The notes below the pieces were generated by a model. That model made no database searches. It worked only from the letters and a program-made list of their open reading frames with translations, and was not told the DNA's origin. Positions 35,149 through 44,212 of a DNA stretch of 64,000 bases are shown piece after piece. A program made the position numbers and the translations under genes. Position 1 is the stretch's first letter, and each line of letters opens with the position of its first letter. The stretch is from Waddlia chondrophila WSU 86-1044 (GTDB lineage Bacteria > Chlamydiota > Chlamydiia > Chlamydiales > Waddliaceae), in contig NC_014225.1 in the NCBI RefSeq assembly GCF_000092785.1, positions 124,001 through 188,000 on the forward strand, in the 5' to 3' direction.

Positions 35149-35846
35149 CCAAATACAACTTTGTGTTTTTGAGGGGAAAGGTTGATTTCGTCAAATACTG
35201 TGCCTTGCCGAGCATTTAAAACCATAGAGACAGCATCCGCGATATCTTCTGGAGAGATCCATTCGTCCCTTTCTTCCCCGTGTCGGAAATTGAGTGAGTC
35301 GAAAAATGGCGTTTTGACCATTCCCGGGTTGATTAGAGTGACTCTAATGCCATCGGCAGCGCATTCCTGGCGCAGCGCCTGAATGAATCCGCGTAAGGCA
35401 AATTTTGATGCACAATAAACGCTTCCCTTCCGTTTGCCTGCCAGGGCAGCTTCCGACCCGATGCAGATGATGTCCCCTTTTTTTCTCTTCTTCATTAGTG
35501 GAAGCCATGTTTTGATCACATACACTTGAGAAAGGAAGTTGAGGTGAAGAATCTCCTGAATCCGTTTGTAGGAAAACTCTTCCAAATGGCCAAATGCCCC
35601 CTCTCCGGCGTTGCAGATCAAGGTGTCAAAATTCTCCTTTTCTTTTGCGATCGCTTTCAATAAATGGGGAAGGGGGTCGAGATTCTTTAAGTCGATCGCA
35701 TAGTGTGTGTAAGCCGGATTGGTAGTGGGACAGGCAGTGCGGGAAATTCCTGTCACGTTCCATCCTTTGTCCAATAGCCGTTCAGCGATTGCAAGGCCGA
35801 TGCCTCGGCTGGATCCGGTAATAAGAGCTTTTTTTATGGGCAACAC
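35145..35846 (-). CDS. Short-chain dehydrogenase/reductase
   Basis: A 233-residue classical SDR. The NAD(P)-binding TGSSRGIG, the structural NAG (LICNAGEGAF), the catalytic Ser and the YxxxK motif (YCASKFALRG) are intact. The start is GTG at 35846, thirteen bases inside the end of the SPL gene. SDRs act on sugars, alcohols or acyl chains; substrate unknown. The position after the SPL and nucleosidase genes on the same strand suggests co-transcription. Confidence 0.88.
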   Translation of the reverse strand: MLPIKKALITGSSRGIGLAIAERLLDKGWNVTGISRTACPTTNPAYTHYAIDLKNLDPLPHLLKAIAKEKENFDTLICNAGEGAFGHLEEFSYKRIQEILHLNFLSQVYVIKTWLPLMKKRKKGDIICIGSEAALAGKRKGSVYCASKFALRGFIQALRQECAADGIRVTLINPGMVKTPFFDSLNFRHGEERDEWISPEDIADAVSMVLNARQGTVFDEINLSPQKHKVVFG

Positions 35847-36826
35847 GGATAAAAAATTTCTTTAGGGATATGATTCATTATCTTATTTGTACAAAAAGAG
35901 GTCATCTCTTTTTCGATCTTTTCTTTATAAGAAACGATTTCTTGATTTTCTTCCAGAGAATGGGCAAAAAGTTTTTCTTCCGGATAGAGGCGGGCCATCT
36001 TTTTGAAGATGTTCCGAGGAACGCGGAATGCTCCCAAACTGACGGAATGCAGCCCTTTTAAGGAAATTGCAGAAAACAGCTCCTGGTAAAATGCATCATA
36101 TTCTTCTCTCCAATCTTCGCAGTAGATCACAGGATCTAGCCGAAGCCCGATTTTCCAACCCTGCTCTTGCAGTTTGCGGAGTGCTTCCAACCTTCTGTGC
36201 AGCGGAGGAGCGCGGTGTTCCAGTTCTGCAGCAATGCGCTTGGGGGTTAGCGTCATCGCTGTCACAACGTTCGGAAGGGGATTATGTTTTAACAGAAACT
36301 GTATCTGGGTGCTTTTTGTACGCAGTTCCAGGGTTGCTTGTGGATGGCCGGAAAAAAATGGCAGCGAGTTTTCTACAAAGCGGGTCACTGGTTCAAGAGC
36401 TAAGCTGTCGCAATCGTAGCCGGAAAAAAAAGAGACTTTTTCTCCTGTGTGTTTTACCAGCTTTTCTTTCAGTGCGTCGAAGAAATCTTCGAAATTCACA
36501 AATAAAACATAGTGGGCGGAGCGGTACATTCCTTGCAAAAAGCAGTATCTGCAATCAAATATGCAATTCAACATATGGGAAAAGTAGTAATTGTGTTGAT
36601 CTCCAATACCGTATCCCTTAGGTGTGGGAAGTGTCAGATTGCCATGCTTTTTTGCTAGGATAAGAGCAGGTTTTTGCTTTTGTATGCGGAAATTCTGAGC
36701 TTTGCGGTTGAAAATTTCTCCATACCGCTCGCAAGGGATATGGGGGAGATCGGAGTACTTTTCAAGAAGTCTTCGCGTTCTTGGATGCTCTCTTATTTCT
36801 TCTTCGTAGTAGATGGCGTGAAACAT
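35834..36826 (-). CDS. Spore-photoproduct-lyase-like radical SAM protein
   Basis: A 330-residue radical SAM protein of the SPL family. The cluster-binding motif is CIFDCRYCFLQG, and the region before it (PTPKGYGIGDQHNYYFSHML) is typical of SPL-like proteins. In spore formers this enzyme reverses the UV thymine dimer called spore photoproduct. The organism here is not a spore former, so it may repair DNA in dry or dormant elementary bodies, or act on another substrate. It overlaps the upstream nucleosidase gene by 34 bases, showing close coupling. Confidence 0.82.
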   Translation of the reverse strand: MFHAIYYEEEIREHPRTRRLLEKYSDLPHIPCERYGEIFNRKAQNFRIQKQKPALILAKKHGNLTLPTPKGYGIGDQHNYYFSHMLNCIFDCRYCFLQGMYRSAHYVLFVNFEDFFDALKEKLVKHTGEKVSFFSGYDCDSLALEPVTRFVENSLPFFSGHPQATLELRTKSTQIQFLLKHNPLPNVVTAMTLTPKRIAAELEHRAPPLHRRLEALRKLQEQGWKIGLRLDPVIYCEDWREEYDAFYQELFSAISLKGLHSVSLGAFRVPRNIFKKMARLYPEEKLFAHSLEENQEIVSYKEKIEKEMTSFCTNKIMNHIPKEIFYPCCP

Positions 36827-37596
36827 AAAGGGAGTTGGTTAAGTGTGTGTTCGAGGAATTGAATGATTTCCCGGCTGGTTTTCAGATGTTGGCAAAGAGG
36901 AGGAGATTTTTCCATAGCTTTCCAACGAATGAGAAGGCGTTCTAACTGATGTTTTTCTGTTTCTGTCCAATGGCAAAGCGCAACATAAGGGGAATCGTCG
37001 ATGGCTGGTGGATTGGGGATCAATGCCAGGATCTGGCCTATTAAACTTTCTATTTTTGTGATTGACTGCCCGATCAAATCGCGCACGAATTCTTTGTTGA
37101 TTTTTTCCGTTGGATGCCAGGCGTTATCAGAGACAATCTTTAAACAATGGATTCGGTCGACAGTAGCGAAGCGCTGCGCTGCTTGATAGAATCCTGCCGC
37201 TTCCATGTCCACAAGATCTTTGTCTGGATAGCTGAAAGAGGGCTTGTCAACGGTTGTCACTCCATGCATCGGCAATCCTTTGATGAGAGAAATATCGGGA
37301 TAGAATCGTTTGGAGCTGCCAGCGTCTGTGACACTAAGCGCTAAGGCTTGGTAGCCGATGGGCAAGTCTGCATGGCCCGCAACTCCGATATTCAGCCAGG
37401 CGGAGCAGGTGTTTTCTCTGGCTCCCAGCCATCCTGTTGCTGTTGCGGCGGCGATTTTACCGATTCCGCAGACCGCTAGCCGCATGGCCTCATTTTCGTA
37501 GACAGGAAACGGAGCAGACTCTTGGAGCTTTCTGAGCCTTAAATGTTGGATCAGAGGTTTGGCCTCGCAATGTAAAGCGCACAGGATATTCAGCAT
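36793..37596 (-). CDS. MTA/SAH nucleosidase-like phosphorylase-family protein
   Basis: A 267-residue protein whose N-terminal 190 residues are a nucleoside phosphorylase-type domain. CGIGKIAAA, NIGVAGH, the substrate-binding DMEAAGFYQAA and the catalytic Asp in IVSDNAW fit the MTA/SAH nucleosidase group. The C-terminal 70 residues are extra and helical. Such enzymes remove adenine from methylthioadenosine, SAH or 5'-deoxyadenosine. It overlaps the radical SAM gene, whose chemistry produces or uses a 5'-deoxyadenosyl species, so it may clear that by-product. Confidence 0.75.
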   Translation of the reverse strand: MLNILCALHCEAKPLIQHLRLRKLQESAPFPVYENEAMRLAVCGIGKIAAATATGWLGARENTCSAWLNIGVAGHADLPIGYQALALSVTDAGSSKRFYPDISLIKGLPMHGVTTVDKPSFSYPDKDLVDMEAAGFYQAAQRFATVDRIHCLKIVSDNAWHPTEKINKEFVRDLIGQSITKIESLIGQILALIPNPPAIDDSPYVALCHWTETEKHQLERLLIRWKAMEKSPPLCQHLKTSREIIQFLEHTLNQLPLCFTPSTTKKK

Positions 37597-37615
37597 AGAG
37601 GGGATGATAACACAA

Positions 37616-38359
37616 TTAATGCGGTACCTGAATCAATTTTTTGAACTCTTTGGCATTTTCCAGGGCAAACCCGCCAAAATGATTATTGAAAAAAACATAG
37701 ACAGTTTTCCCCTCTTCCAGCCAATGCTGCACCTTTGCCGCGCAATATTGCAGTGTATCAACTGTGTACTCTGAATTTTTAAGATCATGCGTGCCATGGA
37801 AGCGAAGATAGATCTTGCTGCCGATCGTTTTGTGGATGGTAGGAATCCGCCCGCAAAAATCGGAAATGCTCCAGGTGAGCTCCCGCTCTTCACACATTTT
37901 GCCGGCGTTAGGATCCATCCAGGAAACGTGCCGTGGTTCAATGACAAAGGTGTAGTGATGGGAAAATCTTCCCAACATGTCAAGAAAGGGTTCCACATTT
38001 TCATCGGTAAAGTAGATGTTTTCGGGAATTTCGATCACGACCGGGCCAAGCCTTTCTTCCAATGGGAGGAAATGGTCTAAGAAAGCTTTGAGGAGGTTGT
38101 CTCCTTTTTTTAGCTTGTTTTTAAAGGTGATTGCCTGGATCAGACGCGGGCATATTTTAAAATCGCTAGGCGTCCGCATTTTCCACTCGATAATTGTCTC
38201 TGGGCGAGGAAGACGGTAATAGCTGGAATTGAGCTCGACCGCATCGAAAATTTCGCTATAGTACGTTAAAAATTGACTTGTCGGCATCCCTCTAGGGTAG
38301 AAGGAGTGCTTCCACTCTGGATATTGCCACCCTGCAGTCCCTATATACAACCTCTTCAT
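37616..38359 (-). CDS. DUF72 family protein
   Basis: A 247-residue protein of the DUF72 (YecE) family, which has a TIM-barrel fold. The N-terminal YIGTAGWQYPEWKHSFYP, FDAVELNSSYYRLP, FVIEPRHVSW and the C-terminal VYVFFNNHFGGFA are the family's conserved blocks. The biochemical function is unknown. It lies 19 bases upstream of the nucleosidase gene on the same strand, so the four genes DUF72, nucleosidase, SPL and SDR probably form an operon. Confidence 0.9.
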   Translation of the reverse strand: MKRLYIGTAGWQYPEWKHSFYPRGMPTSQFLTYYSEIFDAVELNSSYYRLPRPETIIEWKMRTPSDFKICPRLIQAITFKNKLKKGDNLLKAFLDHFLPLEERLGPVVIEIPENIYFTDENVEPFLDMLGRFSHHYTFVIEPRHVSWMDPNAGKMCEERELTWSISDFCGRIPTIHKTIGSKIYLRFHGTHDLKNSEYTVDTLQYCAAKVQHWLEEGKTVYVFFNNHFGGFALENAKEFKKLIQVPH

Positions 38360-38454
38360 AAGATTGACTATGGAATATTATAATTTTTTTTTCAAATTTG
38401 CTTTGAAAAGAGGTTTTCATTATAAGTTTCAATAACTTAAGAAGGAGAAAAAAC

Positions 38455-39576
38455 ATGAGAGACAGACGGATCGACCGCTGGGCGGATGTGTTGGTCAATT
38501 ACGCTCTACAGGCAAAATCAGGGCAGCATGCTGTGATTGTCGGTGAATACGAAGCTCTGCCGTTGATTGAGGCAAGCTATGAGAAATTCATTCAAAAAGG
38601 GGTGGTCGTCGATGTTGTGATGTCGCCGAGCGCGTTTAAAGAGACCCTTTTTGCGTACGCTTCCGATGAATTATTGTCGACCCCTTCTCCTGTCACTCAG
38701 TATATCGCAGATCATTGCGACCTGTATTTGGCTATTGGTGCAGAGGGGAACTCCAAGTTGTTAAGCGGAGTGGATCCCAAGCGGCAGGCGATGGCATCTC
38801 AGGCTCGCCAGCCAGTTCTCGAAGCTATATTAAATCGTGCAGCTGCTGGGAAAATGCGTTGGTCTTACACGATGTTTCCGACCGCAGCAGCAGCTCAGGA
38901 TGCTGAAATGGGAACAAAGGCGTATGAAGAGATGATTTTTAATCTGGGTGCATTGAATCAAGAAGACCCGGTTGCCCATTGGAAAAAGGTTGAGGCAGAG
39001 CAGCAGAAAATCATCGACTATTTATCTGATAAACACGAATTAAGGTTCCGTAATCCAATGGGAACCGATTTGCGTGTGAACATTTCCGGAATGAAGTGGG
39101 TCAATTGTTGTGGAAAAATCAATTTTCCTGATGGAGAAGTGTATACGGGGCCGAATTTAAAGGCGTCTGATGGCGGGGTAAACGGTATTGCGCGCTATTC
39201 TTTTCCTACGCTGTACCGCAATACCGAGGTGCACGAAATTGAGCTGAAATTTGAAAAAGGCGCTGTAGTGGAAGCAAATGCTTCTAAAGGGCAGGAGTTT
39301 TTGCGCGAAATGATTGCTCAGGATGCAGGGGCAAAATTTGTTGGAGAGATCGCAATCGGGACAAACTACCAGATGACAACAGTGACGAAAAATATTCTTT
39401 TCGATGAAAAATTTGGAGGAACATTCCACTTGGCTCTCGGGAAGGGTTATCCTCAAACGGGCAATACGAATGCATCGGCTTTGCATTGGGACATGATTTT
39501 CGATTTGCGCAATGGCGGATCGATCACCGCAGATGAAAAGGAGTTTTACCGCGATGGACAATTTCTTAATCTTTGA
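38455..39576 (+). CDS. M29-family aminopeptidase
   Basis: A 373-residue M29 (AmpS/PepS) metallopeptidase, which removes N-terminal residues from peptides using two metal ions. INFPDGEVYTGP, the AKFVGEIAIGTNY region and the C-terminal LHWDMIFDLRNGG hold the conserved metal-binding Glu, His and Asp residues. AAGAAGGAG lies ahead of the ATG. The stop codon is inside the start of prmA (23-base overlap). It is cytoplasmic and likely helps use host-derived peptides. Confidence 0.88.
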   Translation: MRDRRIDRWADVLVNYALQAKSGQHAVIVGEYEALPLIEASYEKFIQKGVVVDVVMSPSAFKETLFAYASDELLSTPSPVTQYIADHCDLYLAIGAEGNSKLLSGVDPKRQAMASQARQPVLEAILNRAAAGKMRWSYTMFPTAAAAQDAEMGTKAYEEMIFNLGALNQEDPVAHWKKVEAEQQKIIDYLSDKHELRFRNPMGTDLRVNISGMKWVNCCGKINFPDGEVYTGPNLKASDGGVNGIARYSFPTLYRNTEVHEIELKFEKGAVVEANASKGQEFLREMIAQDAGAKFVGEIAIGTNYQMTTVTKNILFDEKFGGTFHLALGKGYPQTGNTNASALHWDMIFDLRNGGSITADEKEFYRDGQFLNL

Positions 39577-40354
39577 GGCGGAGCTTTCTGCAGAGGAGTT
39601 TTTTCTTTTTGAGGAAACGGTTGGAGATCTCGTAGAGAGCTTGAATTGGGAAGGGGGAGTTGTCAAAGGGATGGCTTGTATTGACAATCGGGTCGAGCTA
39701 GAGCTGCGCGCCGGCAGGCCGTTAGCGTGGAGTCCAATGGAGTCTGTCGACTGGCTGGAAGAGGATGAAAAGAAACTGCCTCCAATTACTGTAGGAAGGC
39801 TGTTTATCTGCACCTCTTATTACACAGGGCCGATTCCAAAAGAAAAAGTGCTTCTTAAGCTTCATTCCTCTTATGCATTTGGGTCAGGCCATCATCCGAC
39901 TACAGAAGGGTGTTTGGAGGCAATTCAGATGTTGCCAAATGTGAATCGTGCTTTGGATATCGGATGCGGATCCGGGATATTGGCGTTGGCGATTGAAGCT
40001 TTATTTGGCGCAGAGGTGGTTGGCAGCGAGATTGATGAGCGCAGTGCCGAGATGGCGCGGGAGAATGCCTGCGGCCGGATCAAGGTGGTGCATGGGAATG
40101 GAGTGTCTTCGGAAACGATCATCGAAAGAGCTCCTTACGACCTCATTGTATCGAACATTCATTCCGGTCCATTAATTGACATGGCGCAATCAATTGCGTC
40201 GTTGCTCTCGAAAGAGGGAACGTTGATTCTAGCTGGGCTGCTGAGAGAACAGCGAGAGGAAGTGGAACAGGCTTATGCTTTGCAGGGCTTGGTTTTTAAT
40301 GGAGTGCATGGAAATGATCCCAATTGGCCGGCTCTTCAATTTAAAAAAAAGTGA
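39554..40354 (+). CDS. prmA: Ribosomal protein L11 methyltransferase PrmA
   Basis: A 266-residue PrmA-type methyltransferase. The ATG at 39554 is preferred to the longer frame from 39512, which runs inside the M29 gene. The SAM motif LDIGCGSGILALA, the AFGSGHHPTTEG motif before it and the SNIHSGPL motif at the catalytic site are present. The expected reaction is multiple methylation of ribosomal protein L11. It overlaps the end of the convergent carbonic anhydrase gene by 14 bases. Confidence 0.85.
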   Translation: MDNFLIFEAELSAEEFFLFEETVGDLVESLNWEGGVVKGMACIDNRVELELRAGRPLAWSPMESVDWLEEDEKKLPPITVGRLFICTSYYTGPIPKEKVLLKLHSSYAFGSGHHPTTEGCLEAIQMLPNVNRALDIGCGSGILALAIEALFGAEVVGSEIDERSAEMARENACGRIKVVHGNGVSSETIIERAPYDLIVSNIHSGPLIDMAQSIASLLSKEGTLILAGLLREQREEVEQAYALQGLVFNGVHGNDPNWPALQFKKK

Positions 40355-40958
40355 CAGAACCATCTGTCACATCGTAGATAGCGGGAACAATGCGAATTTT
40401 TCCCTCCTCTTCAAGCTTTTTTAAGTCGGCGGATTGCCCGCGGATTTTTTCCACGTTGTACTCAACGTTAAGACGGGAAACACGATTTGCAAACTGCTCT
40501 GCATCCTCTTCGTTTGACTGCTCCTTTTTTGCTATTTCGACAACCGGATAAATTTTCTCAAGCAACTTTTCGATATAACCATTCCCGCCGCCTGTGCAAG
40601 CAGCGTTGATTGCTCCGCAGCGGGTATGCCCAAGAACCACGACAAGTTTTGACCCCGCTGTCTTGCAGGCATACTCAAGGCTTCCCAGGATGTCTTCATT
40701 GATGAAATTGCCCGCTATTCGAACACTGAAGATATCTCCCAACCCCTGGTCAAAAATCAACTCGGCTGATGTTCGTGAATCAATGCAGCTCAAGATGACA
40801 GCAAATGGAAATTGCCCCTCGCTTGTTTGGTTTACTTGTTGAAGCAGGTTGCGGTTTGCCTTTAAATTGTTCTGAAATCGCTCGTTCCCTTCTTTTAAAT
40901 ATTGCAGAGCGTCGTCCGGTGTTAAGCTGGCCTGCGATCTTTTGGTATGCGTCCTCAT
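40341..40958 (-). CDS. Beta-class carbonic anhydrase
   Basis: A 205-residue beta-carbonic anhydrase, which interconverts CO2 and bicarbonate. Zinc ligands are Cys58 (SCIDSRT), His111 and Cys114 (GHTRCGA), and the Asp60/Arg62 dyad is intact. The gene overlaps the SulP transporter gene by four bases (ATGA). This coupling fits bicarbonate uptake for carboxylation reactions or pH control. No signal peptide is seen, so it is cytoplasmic. Confidence 0.93.
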   Translation of the reverse strand: MRTHTKRSQASLTPDDALQYLKEGNERFQNNLKANRNLLQQVNQTSEGQFPFAVILSCIDSRTSAELIFDQGLGDIFSVRIAGNFINEDILGSLEYACKTAGSKLVVVLGHTRCGAINAACTGGGNGYIEKLLEKIYPVVEIAKKEQSNEEDAEQFANRVSRLNVEYNVEKIRGQSADLKKLEEEGKIRIVPAIYDVTDGSVTFF

Positions 40959-42571
40959 TTTTTCTCTCTTTTGAAGAATTTTTTCGACTTTTTTTGACTG
41001 ATGTTGAGTATTTGTTTTTGATGATCAATGATATGCGGCTGATTCATCTTGATGTACTCCACTTCAATATCCCGCGTCTTTGCATTGATTAAAAAGGAAT
41101 CGATAATTTCATGAATATCCGGGTGCATTTTACGCGTTTTCGATGCATCGATAACCACTCGCAATCCATTTGGAATGTGATCCAGCGTTTGCAAAAGCCC
41201 TACTTTATTTAAAAAACTCACATCCTCTGATAATTGAATGCAGATACCATTTTCAGGATGCTCAATGTCAGCATAGTAAGGATGGCGGTAATTTTCCCAC
41301 AAAATGGAAAGTAAGCTAACTGCAAGGCCAAGGGCGGTGCCGATTAAAAGGTCGCTGAAAATCAGTGCAATGACTGTCACGATGAAGGGGAGGAATTGCT
41401 CAAATCCCTCTTTGTAAAGATCAAAGAATCGTTTCGGTTCGATCAATTTATATCCGACTAAAAGTAAAATGGCGGCAAGGCTTGATAAAGGAATTAAATT
41501 CAAAATGGTTGGGAAAAACAGCAGGCTGACGAGAAGCCAAGCACCATGTGCAATTGTCGATATCTTCGTTTTTGCTTCTGCCTGGACGTTTGAAGAACTG
41601 CGTACGATCACCTGTGCAATGGGAAGCCCTCCCAATAGGCCGGATAGGCAGTTGCCTATTCCTTGAGCAAAGAGTTCCCTGTTTGTTGAGGTGACTCGTT
41701 TATAAGGATCAAGCTTGTCTACAGCTTCTGAGGATAAAAGCGTTTCAATACTGGAGATGATTGCAATGGTCAGAGCAATGCTGATCACGTCAAAACGGAA
41801 AAAAGCGGAGAAATCAGGGAAGGTGGTCAACTCGGAAAAAGTCGAATAATCTGCAATCATCGGCATTGTGACAATTTGATCTGCCTTCAATTGAAAAAGA
41901 GAGGTTTTTTGGAAGATAATACCAAGGAAAGTTCCGGAGATTACAGCAAGCAGAGGGCCTGGGATTAATTTGGACCAGCGGAAGCGTTTGATCCACGGTC
42001 TTTCCCATAAGATGAGGATGGTCAGCGAGATGGCGGCAATAGCCAGCGGACCCGGGCTGATAAAATCCAGCATGTTGATCAATTCCGACAGTGTGGTTTG
42101 TCCGTCATCTTGGAAAAATGAAAGGCTTCCCTCGTAAACCTTATCGTAACCAACTGCATGGGGGATTTGTTTAAGAAAAATAATACTTCCGAGCCCTGTC
42201 AATATCCCTTTGATGACGGATGATGGTAAAAAATATCCGATAAATCCGGCTTTTAAGAATCCCAAAATGAGTTGAAAGAGGCCCGACAACATGACGGCAG
42301 TAAACAGGGCAGGAAGCGATCCTAGTTCGTTGACAGCGGTTAGAATGACTATAGCCAAACTTGCTGTAGGACCGCTTACACCAAGGGCAGATTCGCTGAG
42401 CAACCCCACGACGATGCCGCCGATAATTCCTGCAATCATTCCGGATATCAGCGGTGTTCCGGATGCCAGCGCAATTCCCAAACACAAGGGAAGCGCAACT
42501 AAAAAAACAACAACGCTGGCTGGAAGATCGCTGCGCAGGCTGTTAGCGAAATCTAAATCTTTGTGGCTCAA
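40955..42571 (-). CDS. SulP-family anion transporter (probable bicarbonate)
   Basis: A 538-residue SLC26/SulP transporter with about twelve hydrophobic segments and a short C-terminal STAS domain (about 440-510). ASVVVFLVALPLCLGIALAS at the N-terminus and GVSGPTASLAIVI after it are typical. The start is a TTG with AGGAAA eight bases upstream, the only reasonable start in frame. Coupling to carbonic anhydrase by an ATGA overlap favours bicarbonate, as in SulP proteins of marine and pathogenic bacteria, over sulfate. The N-terminal half is clearest. Confidence 0.88.
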   Translation of the reverse strand: MSHKDLDFANSLRSDLPASVVVFLVALPLCLGIALASGTPLISGMIAGIIGGIVVGLLSESALGVSGPTASLAIVILTAVNELGSLPALFTAVMLSGLFQLILGFLKAGFIGYFLPSSVIKGILTGLGSIIFLKQIPHAVGYDKVYEGSLSFFQDDGQTTLSELINMLDFISPGPLAIAAISLTILILWERPWIKRFRWSKLIPGPLLAVISGTFLGIIFQKTSLFQLKADQIVTMPMIADYSTFSELTTFPDFSAFFRFDVISIALTIAIISSIETLLSSEAVDKLDPYKRVTSTNRELFAQGIGNCLSGLLGGLPIAQVIVRSSSNVQAEAKTKISTIAHGAWLLVSLLFFPTILNLIPLSSLAAILLLVGYKLIEPKRFFDLYKEGFEQFLPFIVTVIALIFSDLLIGTALGLAVSLLSILWENYRHPYYADIEHPENGICIQLSEDVSFLNKVGLLQTLDHIPNGLRVVIDASKTRKMHPDIHEIIDSFLINAKTRDIEVEYIKMNQPHIIDHQKQILNISQKKSKKFFKREKK

Positions 42572-42654
42572 ATCGATTTTTCCTGTTTTTTATGGATGAA
42601 GCTACCCATGTATTCATCTTATAAATAGTTGCTTCAGGAAAAAAGATCAATGTT

Positions 42655-43203
42655 CTAAAAGTGCCGTTTAATATTCAAGCCAACACTTTGACTATTGTCT
42701 GAATCGATGGTGTTTTTTATATACCGGTACTCTAGACAGGCAAACGCAACATCTGTGAATGGAATCATCAGTCCGGAGATCCCTTGATAGGTAAAGGTCT
42801 TTCCACGGCTGAATGTATAATGATCATCGAATGTGATTGAGCGATATTGTGTTCCAGCTCCAAATCCGAAGTAAGGACGTGCTATCGTTTTCGAGTTGAT
42901 GACGTATAGAAGATTTGCCATGATCCGATCAGTATTTAAATAGAAATCTAATTCTTTAAATTGATTGATGCTGGATGAGAGTTCGCCTTCCAAGCGGAAG
43001 CTTGTTGATAACTGATATCCTATAGAAAGTCCTATAGAAAGTCCTAGATGTGTATCGATTTCCAAATCAGAATCGATGTGGCTGGCTCCGATAAGTCCTC
43101 CTATGTACCAACGACTGCAAGAGGGAGCGTTTTCTATATCAGCTTTAAGTTGACTGAAAAATAAACCGATTAAGGCAATAGAAGTCATGAGAAGGTTTTT
43201 CAT
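42655..43203 (-). CDS. Small outer-membrane beta-barrel protein
   Basis: A 182-residue exported protein with a signal peptide (cleavage near LKADIE) and alternating polar/hydrophobic strands that end in a C-terminal phenylalanine, the pattern of eight-stranded OmpA/OmpX-like barrels. RWYIGGLIGASHI begins the barrel and SVGLNIKRHF ends it. It lies upstream of and in the same direction as the SulP gene but 83 bases away. It may serve as a porin or an adhesive surface protein. Confidence 0.75.
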   Translation of the reverse strand: MKNLLMTSIALIGLFFSQLKADIENAPSCSRWYIGGLIGASHIDSDLEIDTHLGLSIGLSIGYQLSTSFRLEGELSSSINQFKELDFYLNTDRIMANLLYVINSKTIARPYFGFGAGTQYRSITFDDHYTFSRGKTFTYQGISGLMIPFTDVAFACLEYRYIKNTIDSDNSQSVGLNIKRHF

Positions 43204-43273
43204 TTTTTGTTCCTTTTTAAGAAGTTGAGTTGCAGGATTATAGAGAAGGTGCAGCTTGTTTGCAACACACAGA

Positions 43274-44056
43274 TTAGGTATAAACAGTTTCTATCTTCTC
43301 ATTTTTCGAGGGACCAAGGGTGCGGATATGCATCTGTAAAAATAAAGGATTATACTGCATCCAGCCGAAGTAGGTGTCATCCCCGCATAGATGGGGGTTG
43401 AGCGATTCGAGAAAATTCTCCTCGCCAGCTACGAGATAGAAGAGAAAGACCGGATGCTTTTCTCCTCGTCGCAAATGCTCCAAAGATAACATCTCTTCCC
43501 GCCAATGCCACGTCCAGCGATAGACATTGCGATAATTCATGCGAAATCCGTCGTCAGCAGTCCATTCCCCCTGTTCGCGAAAAGTCAACACGTTGTCTTT
43601 GAGCGTGGAATCTACTTTGCCGCTCCCTTTGCGGATCCATAAACGGGATGTGCGGGAGCGGGAAGATGCTTGCAAAGTCATCCGCTTCACCGATTTGAGC
43701 TGCTCCCACACTTTTTCCATCAGGCGGGGCTCTTTTTTGAATGGCTTTGCTTTTGCCTGTTCCGGATAATGATAACACTTTCTTTCTTGAACTGACAGCT
43801 GTTGATAAGTTTTTTTTAACAGCAGCTCAACTTCATAGATCATCGGAAAATTGGTATTAAATCGATAAATTTTGCGATTTTTTTCATTTTTACTAAAAAT
43901 TACCCCTCCCTTTTCCAGTCTTTCCAAGGCTTTTTGAACAGGAGTTAACGCTAAGCCTAATTTGCGGTGTAGTTGATGTGCATAGCACTGTTCGTTAACC
44001 AATAGATACAGAAGGGTTTTTTCCACGCTGTTGCTGCCTAAAAGCCCTCTTAGCAT
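43274..44056 (-). CDS. Winged-helix regulator with a C-terminal DUF6314-like domain
   Basis: A 260-residue protein from the ATG at 44056; a GTG at 44122 would add 22 residues. Residues 1-75 form a winged helix (VEKTLLYLLVNEQCYAHQL, then QKALERLEKGGVI), so it likely binds DNA. The C-terminal half (about 125-255) resembles DUF6314: TFREQGEWTADDG, RWTWHW, NPHLCGDDTYFG and RTLGPSKNE. That domain is thought to bind a small ligand. It is divergent from bioY, so it may regulate biotin uptake, though this is only inferred from position. Confidence 0.65.
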   Translation of the reverse strand: MLRGLLGSNSVEKTLLYLLVNEQCYAHQLHRKLGLALTPVQKALERLEKGGVIFSKNEKNRKIYRFNTNFPMIYEVELLLKKTYQQLSVQERKCYHYPEQAKAKPFKKEPRLMEKVWEQLKSVKRMTLQASSRSRTSRLWIRKGSGKVDSTLKDNVLTFREQGEWTADDGFRMNYRNVYRWTWHWREEMLSLEHLRRGEKHPVFLFYLVAGEENFLESLNPHLCGDDTYFGWMQYNPLFLQMHIRTLGPSKNEKIETVYT

Positions 44057-44212
44057 AAAAAACAACCTAGATTTGAGTTTATATTTAAGGAGTATATTAA
44101 AAGGAGAGTGAGTATTTATCACCTAAAAAATAGTTAAATAAATAAAAGTCAACAAAAAAATGAGTCGATTCTTTTTCCTTGGGAGGGTAATTTTATTGGG
44201 AAAAACCAGGAG

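Noticed and set aside
36067-36621. 184-codon plus-strand frame opposite the SPL gene
   Set aside because: Antisense to the conserved radical SAM motif; low-complexity Ser/Arg product.
39157-39813. 218-codon minus-strand frame across the M29 and prmA genes
   Set aside because: Antisense to two confident genes and spans their junction; no motif.
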